Assembly: GCF_022230925.1 (NCBI RefSeq)
Contig: NZ_JAKKFH010000026.1
Coordinates: 1-64,000, forward strand
DNA: 64,000 bases
Reading direction: 5' to 3'
From: Micromonospora alfalfae
Lineage (GTDB): Bacteria; Actinomycetota; Actinomycetes; Mycobacteriales; Micromonosporaceae
The notes under the pieces are model-generated. The model saw only the letters and a list, made by a program, of their open reading frames with translations. It did no database searches and was not told the DNA's origin. The position numbers and the translations under genes are program-made. The stretch's first letter is position 1; the number at the start of each line of letters is the position of its first letter. Positions 39,296-46,935 of the stretch are shown in pieces.

Positions 39296-40312
39296 TCACC
39301 GGTCCCGTACAGCCTGCCACTTCCCCAGGATCGCCGCCTCCTCCGCCGGGTCGAGTCCACCCTGCCGGACGGCCGCCGGGTGCGCGGCCATCCACGACGC
39401 GGTCGCCCGAACGGTATCGGCCAGCGGACGGACCGTCAGACCGGCCTCCAGTGCCGGTCGGACGTCCCGGTCCATCAGGCCGGCGGTCTCCGGCAACCGA
39501 ACCCAGAGCGGCAGCGCCCGCTCCCCCGACCACTCGCGTACGTCTTGGGACAGCAGGAACTCCTGGTCGACCCAGGTGAGGGCCGGATCGGCGACACCCA
39601 GCCCGGCGGCCACCCCGGCCAACAGCTCGGCCCGCGACATCGCCGGTGCGGTGCCGTCGTACGTGCCGCCGAGGCGGGTGCCGGCGGCGTGCAACAGCCA
39701 ACGCGCCAGATCGGCGACGTCCACGAACTGCACCCGATCGGTCGGGTGCCCGGGGGCCAGCACCTCGCCACCGGCTGACAGCCGCCGCACCCAGTACGGG
39801 AAACGGTCGCTCGGATCCTCCGCGCCGACGATCAGCCCCGCCCGGCAGATGAACGAACGGTCCACGCCCACCCGCTCCCGGACCAGTTCCTCGATGCTCA
39901 CCTTGCACTCGCCGTACCAGTTGTGGTCCGGGCCGACCGGACCGTCCACGTCCGCCGGGGCCGGCGGCAGGATCGGCGCGTCCGCGGCGGTCTGGCCCGG
40001 GGTGGCGTGGTCCGCGTACACCGAGATCGTCGACACGAACGACCAGTGGCCGATGTGGTCGGCGAGCGCGGCGAGCGCGTGCCGGGCGTGGCTGATCTGG
40101 CGGGTCACGTCGACCACCGCGTCGAAGCCCTCGGCGGCGAGCGGGACGAGTGACTCGGGATCGTCGCGGTCGGCCGCCACGAACCGTGCCCCGGGCGGCA
40201 CCGCGCCGGACACGCCACGGGCCGCGCAGGTCACCTCGTGACCCTGTTCGACGGCGAGCCGTGCCGTCGCCCGGCCGAGGAACTGGGTGCCACCGAGAAT
40301 GAGGATCCGCAT
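39296..40312 (-). CDS. NAD-dependent epimerase/dehydratase family protein
   Basis: 338 residues: Rossmann start MRILILGGTQFLGRATARLAVEQGHEV (GGTxFxGR), FDAVVDVTRQIS, FVSTISVYADH and a YGECK motif (Tyr and Lys of YxxxK) as in extended SDRs. The GGTQFLGR opening is typical of the reductase subgroup seen in actinobacteria. The substrate is unknown. The ATG at 40312 follows CAGGAT by 6 nt, possibly leaderless. Confidence 0.88.
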   Translation of the reverse strand: MRILILGGTQFLGRATARLAVEQGHEVTCAARGVSGAVPPGARFVAADRDDPESLVPLAAEGFDAVVDVTRQISHARHALAALADHIGHWSFVSTISVYADHATPGQTAADAPILPPAPADVDGPVGPDHNWYGECKVSIEELVRERVGVDRSFICRAGLIVGAEDPSDRFPYWVRRLSAGGEVLAPGHPTDRVQFVDVADLARWLLHAAGTRLGGTYDGTAPAMSRAELLAGVAAGLGVADPALTWVDQEFLLSQDVREWSGERALPLWVRLPETAGLMDRDVRPALEAGLTVRPLADTVRATASWMAAHPAAVRQGGLDPAEEAAILGKWQAVRDR

Positions 40313-40370
40313 CCGCCGATCCTGCGCCCCCAAGCTCCTGACAATCCAACCAATCTGCCCACGGCAGACC

Positions 40371-40432
40371 GTGATCATGAAGCTGTCGCCATGCAGATCG
40401 GCGTGTCACTGCGACAACTTCATGATCGACGG
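40371..40432. repeat. 62-bp intergenic inverted repeat, family B copy 3
   Basis: Arms GATCATGAAGCTGTCGC (40374-40390) and GCGACAACTTCATGATC (40412-40428) pair with one mismatch; the loop contains CGGCGTGTC. It sits in the divergent promoter region between the epimerase and the SDR gene, where a terminator role makes no sense. Confidence 0.85.
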
Positions 40433-40469
40433 AAGGGGTCGAAGGGGGTGGGGCACTAGCGTGGGGCCC

Positions 40470-41162
40470 ATGGGAGAGCGCAGCGTGTTGGTGACCGGGG
40501 GTTCCGGCGGGCTCGGCGGGGCGGTCGTCGCCGCGTTCGTCGAGGCGGGCTGGCGGGTGGTCGTACCGGAGCGGAAAGCCCGGCCCGGGTCGGAGCCGGC
40601 GGCGGCCGGACTGGTCCGGGTGGTCGCGGACCTTGGCGAGCCGGCGGGCGCGGCGCAGGCGGTCGAGGCCGCGGCCGGCGAACCGGCGGCGCCGCTGCGC
40701 GCTGTGGTCAACCTCGTCGGGGGGTACGCCAGCGGCGGGTTGGTGCACGAGACCCCGGTCGAGGAGTTCGAGCGGATGCTCACCGTCAACCTGCGGCCGA
40801 CTTTTCTGGTCACCCAGGCCGCGCTCCCGCACCTGGTGGCGTCCGGCGGCGGCGCGGTGGTGTGCGTCTCGGCCCGCGCGGCGGTCACCCCGTTCCGCGG
40901 CGCGGCGGGCTACTCGACGGCCAAGGCTGCGGTGCTGGCCTTCGCCAACGCTGTCGCTGTGGAGTACCGGTCGCAGCACGTGCGCTGCAACACGGTGCTG
41001 CCCAGCGTCATCGACACCCCGGCGAACCGGGCCGCGCAGCCCGACGCCGACCATTCCCGCTGGGTCACCCCGGCCGAGATCGCGCCGGTGATCCGGTTCC
41101 TCGCGTCGGCCGACTCCGCCCCGACCAGTGGCGCCACAGTGCCGGTCTACGGGCGGGCCTGA
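40470..41162 (+). CDS. short-chain dehydrogenase/reductase
   Basis: 230 residues: VLVTGGSGGLGGAVVAAFVEAGWRVV (TGxxxGLG), NLVGGYA in place of NNAG, the Ser of VVCVSARAAVTPF, and YSTAKAAVLAF (YxxxK). NLVGG replaces the usual NAG triplet. The substrate is unknown. The ATG at 40470 follows TAGCGT (40457-40462) by 7 nt, a leaderless start. The 3' end overlaps the convergent kinase gene by 16 nt. Confidence 0.9.
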   Translation: MGERSVLVTGGSGGLGGAVVAAFVEAGWRVVVPERKARPGSEPAAAGLVRVVADLGEPAGAAQAVEAAAGEPAAPLRAVVNLVGGYASGGLVHETPVEEFERMLTVNLRPTFLVTQAALPHLVASGGGAVVCVSARAAVTPFRGAAGYSTAKAAVLAFANAVAVEYRSQHVRCNTVLPSVIDTPANRAAQPDADHSRWVTPAEIAPVIRFLASADSAPTSGATVPVYGRA

Positions 41163-41833
41163 GCCACCACCGGGCCGAGGTCCTCGTCGCCCGAGGCGGA
41201 TGGCGGTAGCCAGGTTTCCAGGTGCGCCTGAATCTGCTCGGTCACCTCCTCGGCCGGGCGGCCCGCGTCCACAAGCACGAAGCTGGGGTACTCGGGCAGT
41301 GCCCGGTAGGCGGTGTCGGCGGCGGTCAGCCACCCCATCGTCTCGTGGTCGGTGCCGCGTTCCTCGATGCGCCGGTACGCCTCAGCCGGGTCGACGGCGA
41401 GCAGGAAGGTCACCTGCGGTGTCGGGAACAGCCGGTAGCCGGCCCGGGCGAGCCGCTCCCAGCGCTGCCCGCCGTGCGCCCTGATGCTCGCGTACTGGCA
41501 GGCCGAGTAGCGGTCCATCACCGCCGTCCGACCGGTGAGCAGACAACTGATCAGGGCGATGGCGATGGCCAGCCAGCGCAGCACCGACTCCACGGCCAGC
41601 ACGCCGTCGCGACCGACGAGCCGTTGCGCGTCCGGCCGACCGAGGCGTTGGGCGAGCCGGCCGAGCCAGCGGCGGCCACTGGCGTTGCGGCGGTAGGTGG
41701 CGGGGCGTCCGGCGGCGGTCAGCGCGTCGGCCAGCCGGTGCGCCTGCGTGGTCTTGCCCGAACCGTCGATCCCGATCAGGGCGACGGTGCGCAATCGGGC
41801 CTTGCGTCGTCGCATCCCCGATGATCTGGCCAC
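41147..41833 (-). CDS. thymidylate-kinase-like P-loop kinase
   Basis: 228 residues: P-loop VALIGIDGSGKTTQAHRLADAL, the DRY-type motif VMDRYSACQYASIRAHGG, VTFLLAVDPAEAYRRIEERGTDHET (lid region) and FVLVDAGRPAEEVTEQI. It resembles dTMP kinases, though the insert around residues 45-95 (RNASGRRWLGRLAQRL, LRWLAIAIALISCLLTG) is unusual and may reflect another nucleoside or a membrane contact. A GTG at 41833 follows TAACCT (41841-41846) by 7 nt and is taken as the leaderless start; the ATG at 41815 is the alternative. Confidence 0.8.
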   Translation of the reverse strand: MARSSGMRRRKARLRTVALIGIDGSGKTTQAHRLADALTAAGRPATYRRNASGRRWLGRLAQRLGRPDAQRLVGRDGVLAVESVLRWLAIAIALISCLLTGRTAVMDRYSACQYASIRAHGGQRWERLARAGYRLFPTPQVTFLLAVDPAEAYRRIEERGTDHETMGWLTAADTAYRALPEYPSFVLVDAGRPAEEVTEQIQAHLETWLPPSASGDEDLGPVVAQARP

Positions 41834-41997
41834 TCTCCACAGGTTATCCGACCTACGCACGTGGTCCGCGAGGTTTGTGGTGCTTCATCCCTGTTGACGC
41901 CCTACCGAGACCCCAGCAGGTGTGGACGAACGGAATGCCGGGTACCGGAGTCTGAAATCCAACCGCCGGTCCACCAACACGACGACGGAGGAACCAG

Positions 41998-42582
41998 ATG
42001 GCTGAGCGCGGAGACGAGAGTCTGGTGCACACCCTCAAGAAGGTCGCCGCCGTGCTCAAGCAGTCCGAGATTCCGTTCGCCCTGGGCGGCAGCTTCGCGG
42101 TCTACGCCCACGGGGGCCACTCCAGCGATCACGACGTCGACTTCCTGATCCGGGAGGCCGACGTGGAAGCGGCACTGGAGGCCCTGGTGGCCGCCGGCTT
42201 CGTCGCCGAGCGTCCACCGGAGGACTGGCTGGTGAAGGTCTTCGACGACGGCCGGATGGTGGATTTGATCCACCGGCCGATCGAGACGCCGGTGACCGAG
42301 GAGACGTTCGCCGACACTGTCATCCGACCGGTGGACGCGATTCACATGCCGGTGCTGTCCGCGACCCAGCTGATGGTGCACAAACTGCTCAGCTTCTCCC
42401 AGCACTACTGCGACTTCGCCCGCGGTCTGCCGCTGGCCCGCTCGCTGCGCGAGCAGATCGACTGGGAACGGGTACGCAAGGAGACGCAGCACTCGCCGTA
42501 CGCCGAGGCGTTCCTGGTGCTGCTGGACCGGCTGGAGGTGGTGCCGGACGCCGGCACCCAGCCAGGAGAGGGGACATCGTGA
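41998..42582 (+). CDS. nucleotidyltransferase-fold protein
   Basis: 194 residues: LKQSEIPFALGGSFAVYAHGGHSSDHDVDFLIREADVEAALEAL holds the GGS and D-x-D signature of the polymerase-beta-type NTase fold. A helical second half (VHKLLSFSQHYCDFARGLPLARSLREQIDWERVRKETQHSPYAEAFLVLLDRL) resembles the helical regions of AbiEii/minimal NTases. Substrate unknown. The ATG has a GGAGGA site. It starts a tight group: the next gene overlaps by 4 nt. Confidence 0.8.
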   Translation: MAERGDESLVHTLKKVAAVLKQSEIPFALGGSFAVYAHGGHSSDHDVDFLIREADVEAALEALVAAGFVAERPPEDWLVKVFDDGRMVDLIHRPIETPVTEETFADTVIRPVDAIHMPVLSATQLMVHKLLSFSQHYCDFARGLPLARSLREQIDWERVRKETQHSPYAEAFLVLLDRLEVVPDAGTQPGEGTS

Positions 42583-42854
42583 CCCACCATCGCGACATCG
42601 ACGCCGGGCCACCTGACGAGTACGTCGAGGCGGAGATCCAACGGTTGCTGGTCGAGGACCCCGCCGTCGCCGAACAGGGGATCACAGTGGTTCGACGGGA
42701 ACGCGCCCTCGTGCTCCACGGCGAGGTGGAGAGTCCGCACCGGCGGGAGGAGATCCTGCGTCGGGTGTCCGAGCGCTTCCCGGACGTGCCGATCACCAGC
42801 GACATCGGGGTGATCCGCACCCAAGCGCCCACGGAGATCGAGCAACTGCCCTGA
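42579..42854 (+). CDS. small BON-like domain protein
   Basis: 91 residues: EYVEAEIQRLLVEDPAVAEQGITVVRRERALVLHGEVESPHRREEILRRVSERFPDVPITSDIGV has the beta-alpha-beta pattern of BON domains (strand with VxLxGxV, then a helix). There is no signal peptide, so it would act in the cytoplasm. The GTG at 42579 overlaps the NTase stop (GTGA), and the phosphoesterase gene begins 10 nt after its stop. Confidence 0.7.
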   Translation: MTHHRDIDAGPPDEYVEAEIQRLLVEDPAVAEQGITVVRRERALVLHGEVESPHRREEILRRVSERFPDVPITSDIGVIRTQAPTEIEQLP

Positions 42855-42864
42855 GGGAGGTTCC

Positions 42865-43641
42865 ATGGTGATCCGGATTGCCGCTGTGGGCGACGTGCAT
42901 CTGGACGAGGACGTGGTCGGCCGATTCCGGCCGGCGCTGGAGGAGCTGCCGGAGTGCGCCGATGTGCTGCTGCTGGCCGGCGACCTGACCCGGCACGGCA
43001 CCGAGGCCGAGGCGCGCTGCGTGGCAGAAGAGTTCGGTGGGTTGGCCGTACCTGTGGTGACGGTGCTGGGCAACCACGACCACCAGTGCGACCAGGTGCC
43101 ACAGGTGGTCAAGGTGCTGGAGGACGCGGGCATCACGGTGCTGGAGGGCAACGGCGTCGTGCTGGACTGCGCTGGTGGCCGGCTCGGCATCGCCGGCGCC
43201 AAGGGCTTCGGCGGCGGGTTCGCCGGGCGGTGCGCCAGTGACTTCGGCGAGCCGGAGATGAAGGCCTTCGTGCGGACCACCACCGATAGCGCGGACCGTC
43301 TCGGTGCGGCGCTGCGCTCACTGGACTGCGACATGCTCGTCGCGCTCACCCACTACTCGCCGGTGCCGGACACACTGGTCGGCGAGCCGTTGGAGATCTA
43401 CCCCTTCCTCGGGTCGTACCAGCTGGGGCAGGCGATCGACTCGGCGCCCACGGCGCTGGCAGTGCACGGGCACGCGCACGCCGGCACCGAGCGCGGCACG
43501 ACCCCCGGCGGGGTACGCGTCCGCAACGTCGCGCACCCGGTGATCAAGCAGGCGTACAGCGTCTTTCACGTTGGCGATCAACTCGACACCGATCAGGTTT
43601 CCACGCTCGGCCAGTCGGGTATTCAGAGGTCATGGAGCTGA
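42865..43641 (+). CDS. calcineurin-like metallophosphoesterase
   Basis: 258 residues with the complete metal-site series: AAVGDVHLD, LLAGDLTRHG, VLGNHDHQ, LVALTHYSP and AVHGHAHAG. Related enzymes hydrolyse phosphodiesters or nucleotides; the substrate is unknown. The C-terminal ~25 residues (DQLDTDQVSTLGQSGIQRSWS) look non-conserved. It shares a transcript with an NTase-fold protein and a BON-like protein, so a nucleotide or phosphoprotein substrate made by the NTase is a plausible but untested idea. Confidence 0.9.
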   Translation: MVIRIAAVGDVHLDEDVVGRFRPALEELPECADVLLLAGDLTRHGTEAEARCVAEEFGGLAVPVVTVLGNHDHQCDQVPQVVKVLEDAGITVLEGNGVVLDCAGGRLGIAGAKGFGGGFAGRCASDFGEPEMKAFVRTTTDSADRLGAALRSLDCDMLVALTHYSPVPDTLVGEPLEIYPFLGSYQLGQAIDSAPTALAVHGHAHAGTERGTTPGGVRVRNVAHPVIKQAYSVFHVGDQLDTDQVSTLGQSGIQRSWS

Positions 43642-43775
43642 TTCTCTGGATTCTCGCAGTCGTACTCGTGGTCGCCGGCATCCTCGCGCTGTTCCGCCGG
43701 CAGATCCTGTGGGGCATCGTCCTCATCGTCGTCGGGCTGTTGGTCGGCCCGGGTGGTGTCAGCATCTTCAATTAG
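43632..43775 (+). CDS. 47-residue membrane peptide with a GPGGVSIFN end
   Basis: The protein is MELILWILAVVLVVAGILAL, then FRRQILWGIVLIVVGLLVGP and GGVSIFN: two membrane spans joined by a short basic turn. The GPGGxSIFN ending is characteristic of a widespread, uncharacterised family of tiny actinobacterial membrane proteins. The ATG lies inside the phosphoesterase gene (10-nt overlap) with AGAGG before it, so it is the last member of a four-gene overlapping operon. A T-tailed terminator follows. Confidence 0.8.
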   Translation: MELILWILAVVLVVAGILALFRRQILWGIVLIVVGLLVGPGGVSIFN

Positions 43776-43800
43776 CGCTCACACGCTCAACACCGGGACC

Positions 43801-43873
43801 CGCCGGGGTCGCCGCGACCGAAGCTTCGTCCTCCCGACAGAAGCATCGGTCGCGGCGATCCCGGCGCTTTTTC
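43801..43873 (+). terminator. long T-tailed terminator after the four-gene operon
   Basis: Arms 43801-43827 and 43840-43866 pair nearly completely (CGCCGGGGTCGCCGCGACCG against its complement, with small bulges), followed by CTTTTTCG. Confidence 0.9.
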
Positions 43874-43947
43874 GTGGCTGGCCGGTCTGGTGAACCGCCC
43901 TCCCGCCCGGCGGTTTGAGCCGACCCCAGCGGGGAAATATCTCGACG

Positions 43948-44442
43948 ATGGAGACATCTCAGGACGCGCCGGCGACCTCCGGCCGGCGAGCGTGGTGGGC
44001 CCTCGCCGGTTTCGCGGCGGCGGTCTTCGTCGCGGCCGCGACCGGCGGGCTGGGAGTGCAGGGCACCACCGAGGAGTACGCGAACCTGCGGCAGCCCGGC
44101 TGGGCCCCGCCCTCGTGGCTCTTCGGCCCGGTCTGGTCGCTGCTCTACGCACTGATCGCGGTGGCCGGCTGGCTGGTGTGGCGCCGGGTCGGCTTCTCCC
44201 CCGCCCTCTGGGCGTGGACCGCCCAACTGGTGCTCAACGCGATCTGGACCCCGCTGTTCTTCGGCGCGGGGCTGTACGGGCTGGCGTTCGCGGAGATCGT
44301 GCTGATGTGGCTGGCGATCGGCCTGACCGTGCTGCTGTTCGCCCGGGTGTCCCGGGTGGCGACGGCGCTGCTGCTGCCGTACTGGGCCTGGGTCACCTTC
44401 GCCGCCGCGTTGAACCTGTCGATCTGGCGGCTGAACGCCTGA
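43948..44442 (+). CDS. TspO/MBR-family membrane protein
   Basis: 164 residues with five spans and the TspO features LRQPGWAPPSWLFGPVWSLLYALIAVAGWLVWRR, LNAIWTPLFFGAGLYGLAFAEIVLMW and PYWAWVTFAAALNLSIWRLN. Family members bind tetrapyrroles and cholesterol-like molecules and are linked to stress. The ATG at 43948 lies 7 nt after AAATAT, so a leaderless start is possible; there is no ribosome-binding site. Confidence 0.93.
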   Translation: METSQDAPATSGRRAWWALAGFAAAVFVAAATGGLGVQGTTEEYANLRQPGWAPPSWLFGPVWSLLYALIAVAGWLVWRRVGFSPALWAWTAQLVLNAIWTPLFFGAGLYGLAFAEIVLMWLAIGLTVLLFARVSRVATALLLPYWAWVTFAAALNLSIWRLNA

Positions 44443-44494
44443 CCCGTCGGTTCCCCGACGGCGGCGACCGCCGGGGACCGTGGCCGTTGCCGGA

Positions 44495-45268
44495 TCAGCA
44501 GCGGGGGACGTTCGGGATGTAGCCGTCGTGGCCGGTGTAGACGTACGCGTCGGCGATGAAGCGTCCGGAGCCGATCCGGTCCCAGATCGAGCTGGTTCCG
44601 TACGTGCCGGTGACAGTGGTGCCGCTGGTCTGGCAGGCGATGGTCACCCGGGTGCCGTCGGCGACGGTGCCCACCGAGGCGTACCCGGTGCCGGGGCCGG
44701 AGCGGACGGTCAGCGGCGTGCCGCTGGTGTCGACGGTGCCGTTACCGCTGCCCGAGGAGCACCCGTTGCCGCTGGTGTAGCTCTTGGTGCCCCAGTACAG
44801 CGCGAGGCTGCCGTTGAAGCGGACCTGGATGTCGGCGCCGTTGAGGCGCTGCTCGTAGTGCAGGTGTGGGCCGGTCGATCCCCCGGTGCTGCCGACCCAG
44901 CCGATCACCTTGCCGTACCCGACCGTCTGCCCGACCGAGACGTTGAAGCCGCTGAGGTGCGCGTAGTAGGTGCTGTAACCGCCCCCGTGGTTGATTCGGA
45001 CGTACTTGCCGTAACTGGTACCGCCGAGGTCGGTGACGCGGTCGACGGTGCCGGGGGCGCTGGCGACCACCGGGTCGCCGGCATCGTCGGTGCGGTTGAA
45101 GTCGACCGCGTACGCCGGGCTGTGGTCCGACCGGGTCTGCCCGGACCAGGACTGCCCGCACGGGAACGGCACCCTGAAGGTCGGCGCGGCCAGCGCGGGA
45201 GTCGCCGGCGTCAGTGCTCCCCCGACCAAGAGACCCGTCACCAGCAGGCTGATCCACCGCTTTCGCAT
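44495..45268 (-). CDS. secreted M23-family peptidase with SH3-type domain
   Basis: 257 residues: signal peptide (MRKRWISLLVTGLLVGGALTPATPALA), an M23 domain (~30-160; HSPAYAVDFN carrying the first His and Asp, HLHYE the last His), and a C-terminal bacterial SH3 domain (~170-257; LTVRSGPGTGYASVGTVADGTRVTIACQ). It resembles beta-lytic or lysostaphin-like enzymes that cut glycine or other cross-links in peptidoglycan. Six Cys in the mature part (PFPCGQ, NGCSSG, IACQ, PRC) suggest disulfides. A strong AGGAGGAG site precedes the ATG. Confidence 0.93.
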   Translation of the reverse strand: MRKRWISLLVTGLLVGGALTPATPALAAPTFRVPFPCGQSWSGQTRSDHSPAYAVDFNRTDDAGDPVVASAPGTVDRVTDLGGTSYGKYVRINHGGGYSTYYAHLSGFNVSVGQTVGYGKVIGWVGSTGGSTGPHLHYEQRLNGADIQVRFNGSLALYWGTKSYTSGNGCSSGSGNGTVDTSGTPLTVRSGPGTGYASVGTVADGTRVTIACQTSGTTVTGTYGTSSIWDRIGSGRFIADAYVYTGHDGYIPNVPRC

Positions 45269-45435
45269 ACAGCTCCTCCTATGTCGAAAACCTTCGATCC
45301 GTGGGGGCTAGCCTGACAGATATCGTCAATCTTCGAAAGAGTCCGCAGCGTGCCCCGCCACCACGCCCACCAGGCAGCCCGCAGGTTTCCGGATTGTTAC
45401 TCGCTCGTGTCTGACAGGGGGTGGACCCGGCCGGA

Positions 45436-45449
45436 TGCAAGCGCTTACA
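45436..45449. promoter_or_regulatory. LacI-family operator candidate upstream of the alpha-glucoside operon
   Basis: TGCAAGC-GCTTACA is a 14-bp palindrome with one mismatch and a central CG, as in LacI/GalR-type sites. It lies 70 nt before the binding-protein start and would be the natural target of the LacI regulator encoded within the operon. Confidence 0.7.
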
Positions 45450-45518
45450 TGTGTGCACGCCCAATCGGACCGGCGACGGGTCACCAGCACGACCGCGCCG
45501 GCTAGGAAGGAGGACGGC

Positions 45519-46865
45519 ATGGCGGTCTTTACCAGACCACGCCAGGCCTTCGTGATCGCCGGTGTAATCGGGCTGGCGCTCAGCGCCACCGCCTGCGGTA
45601 CCGGCGACGACAAGAAGAGCAGCAAAGCGGGCTCCGCGGAGTGCGCCGCATACGACAAGTACGAGGGCCACGACGGCAAGAAGGTCTCCATCTACGCGTC
45701 CATCCGTGACGCCGAGGCCGACCTGCTGGAGCGGTCGTGGTCGCAGTTCACCGAGTGCACCGGCATCGAGATCGACTACGAGGGCAGCGGCGAGTTCGAG
45801 GCGCAGCTCCCCGTCCGGGTCGACGGTGGCAACGCCCCCGACATCGCCTTCGTGCCGCAGCCGGGTCTGGTGAAGCGTTTCGCGGACGCCGGCAAGCTGA
45901 AGTCCCTCAGCGCCGACACCAAGGCCCTCGCCGAGCAGAACATGCCGGCCGACTGGCTGAAGTACGGCACCGTGAACGGGACGCTCTACGGCGTGCCGCT
46001 CGGTGCCAACGTGAAGTCCTTCGTCTGGTACTCGCCGAAGACGTTCAAGGAGAAGGGCTGGGAGGTTCCGACCACCTGGGACCAGCTCATCGCCCTGAGC
46101 GACAAGATCGCCGCCAGCGGCGTCAAGCCGTGGTGCGCGGGCGTCGAGTCCGGTGACGCCACCGGCTGGCCGGCCACCGACTGGATCGAGGACGTGGTCC
46201 TGCGTACGCAGGGTCCCGAGGTCTACGACCAGTGGACCACCCACGCCATCCCGTTCAACGACCCGAAGATCGTCGACGCGGTTGACCGCGCCGGCAGCAT
46301 CCTCAAGAACGAGAAGTACGTCAACGGCGGCTTCGGCGGCGTCAAGAGCATCACCACCACCGCCTTCCAAGAGGCGGGCCTGCCGGTGACCACCGGCAAG
46401 TGCGCGATGCACCGACAGGCGTCGTTCTACGCCAACCAGTTCCCCGAGGGCACCAAGGTGGCCGAGGACGGCGACGCGTTCGCCTTCTACTTCCCGGCCA
46501 TCGACCCGGCCAAGGGCAAGCCGGTGCTGGGCGCGGGCGAGTTCGTCGTCGGCTACGCCGACCGTCCCGAGGTCCAGGCCGTGCAGACCTACCTCGTCTC
46601 GGCGGAGTACGTGAACAGCCGCGCGAAGCTCGGCAACTGGGTCACGGCGAACAACAAGCTGGACATCGCCAACGTCGCCAGCCCGATCGACAAGCTCTCC
46701 GTCCAGATCCTCCAGGACAAGACGGGCACCTTCCGCTTCGACGGATCCGACCTGATGCCGGCCGGCGTCGGCGCGGGAACGTTCTGGAAGGGCATGATCG
46801 AGTGGCTGAACGGCAAGGCGACCGCCCCGGTGCTTCAGGGCATCGAGAGCAGCTGGCCTAAGTGA
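45519..46865 (+). CDS. sugar ABC transporter substrate-binding lipoprotein (AglE-like)
   Basis: 448 residues: a lipoprotein signal with lipobox LSATAC (Cys 26), then a cluster-B-type binding protein (VSIYASIRDAEADLLERSWSQFTECTGIEIDYEGSGEFEAQLPVRVDGGNAPDIAFVPQPG; GVPLGANVKSFVWYSPKTFKEKGWEVPTTWDQLIALSDKI). Together with the two permeases, LacI regulator and GH13 enzyme downstream it fits alpha-glucoside import of the AglE type. A strong AGGAAGGAGG site precedes the ATG. Upstream sits the LacI-type operator. Confidence 0.92.
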   Translation: MAVFTRPRQAFVIAGVIGLALSATACGTGDDKKSSKAGSAECAAYDKYEGHDGKKVSIYASIRDAEADLLERSWSQFTECTGIEIDYEGSGEFEAQLPVRVDGGNAPDIAFVPQPGLVKRFADAGKLKSLSADTKALAEQNMPADWLKYGTVNGTLYGVPLGANVKSFVWYSPKTFKEKGWEVPTTWDQLIALSDKIAASGVKPWCAGVESGDATGWPATDWIEDVVLRTQGPEVYDQWTTHAIPFNDPKIVDAVDRAGSILKNEKYVNGGFGGVKSITTTAFQEAGLPVTTGKCAMHRQASFYANQFPEGTKVAEDGDAFAFYFPAIDPAKGKPVLGAGEFVVGYADRPEVQAVQTYLVSAEYVNSRAKLGNWVTANNKLDIANVASPIDKLSVQILQDKTGTFRFDGSDLMPAGVGAGTFWKGMIEWLNGKATAPVLQGIESSWPK

Positions 46866-46935
46866 TCCCGGCGGTGGCCCGGTCCGCGTTCGCGGGCCGG
46901 GCCACCGGCCGAGGTGGACCCGGAAGGGAGGGTTG

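Noticed and set aside
41834..41860. ATG at 41860 as start of the dTMP-kinase-like gene
   Set aside because: A TAACCT -10 box lies inside that extension, 7 nt before a GTG at 41833, so the extension would not be transcribed from this promoter.
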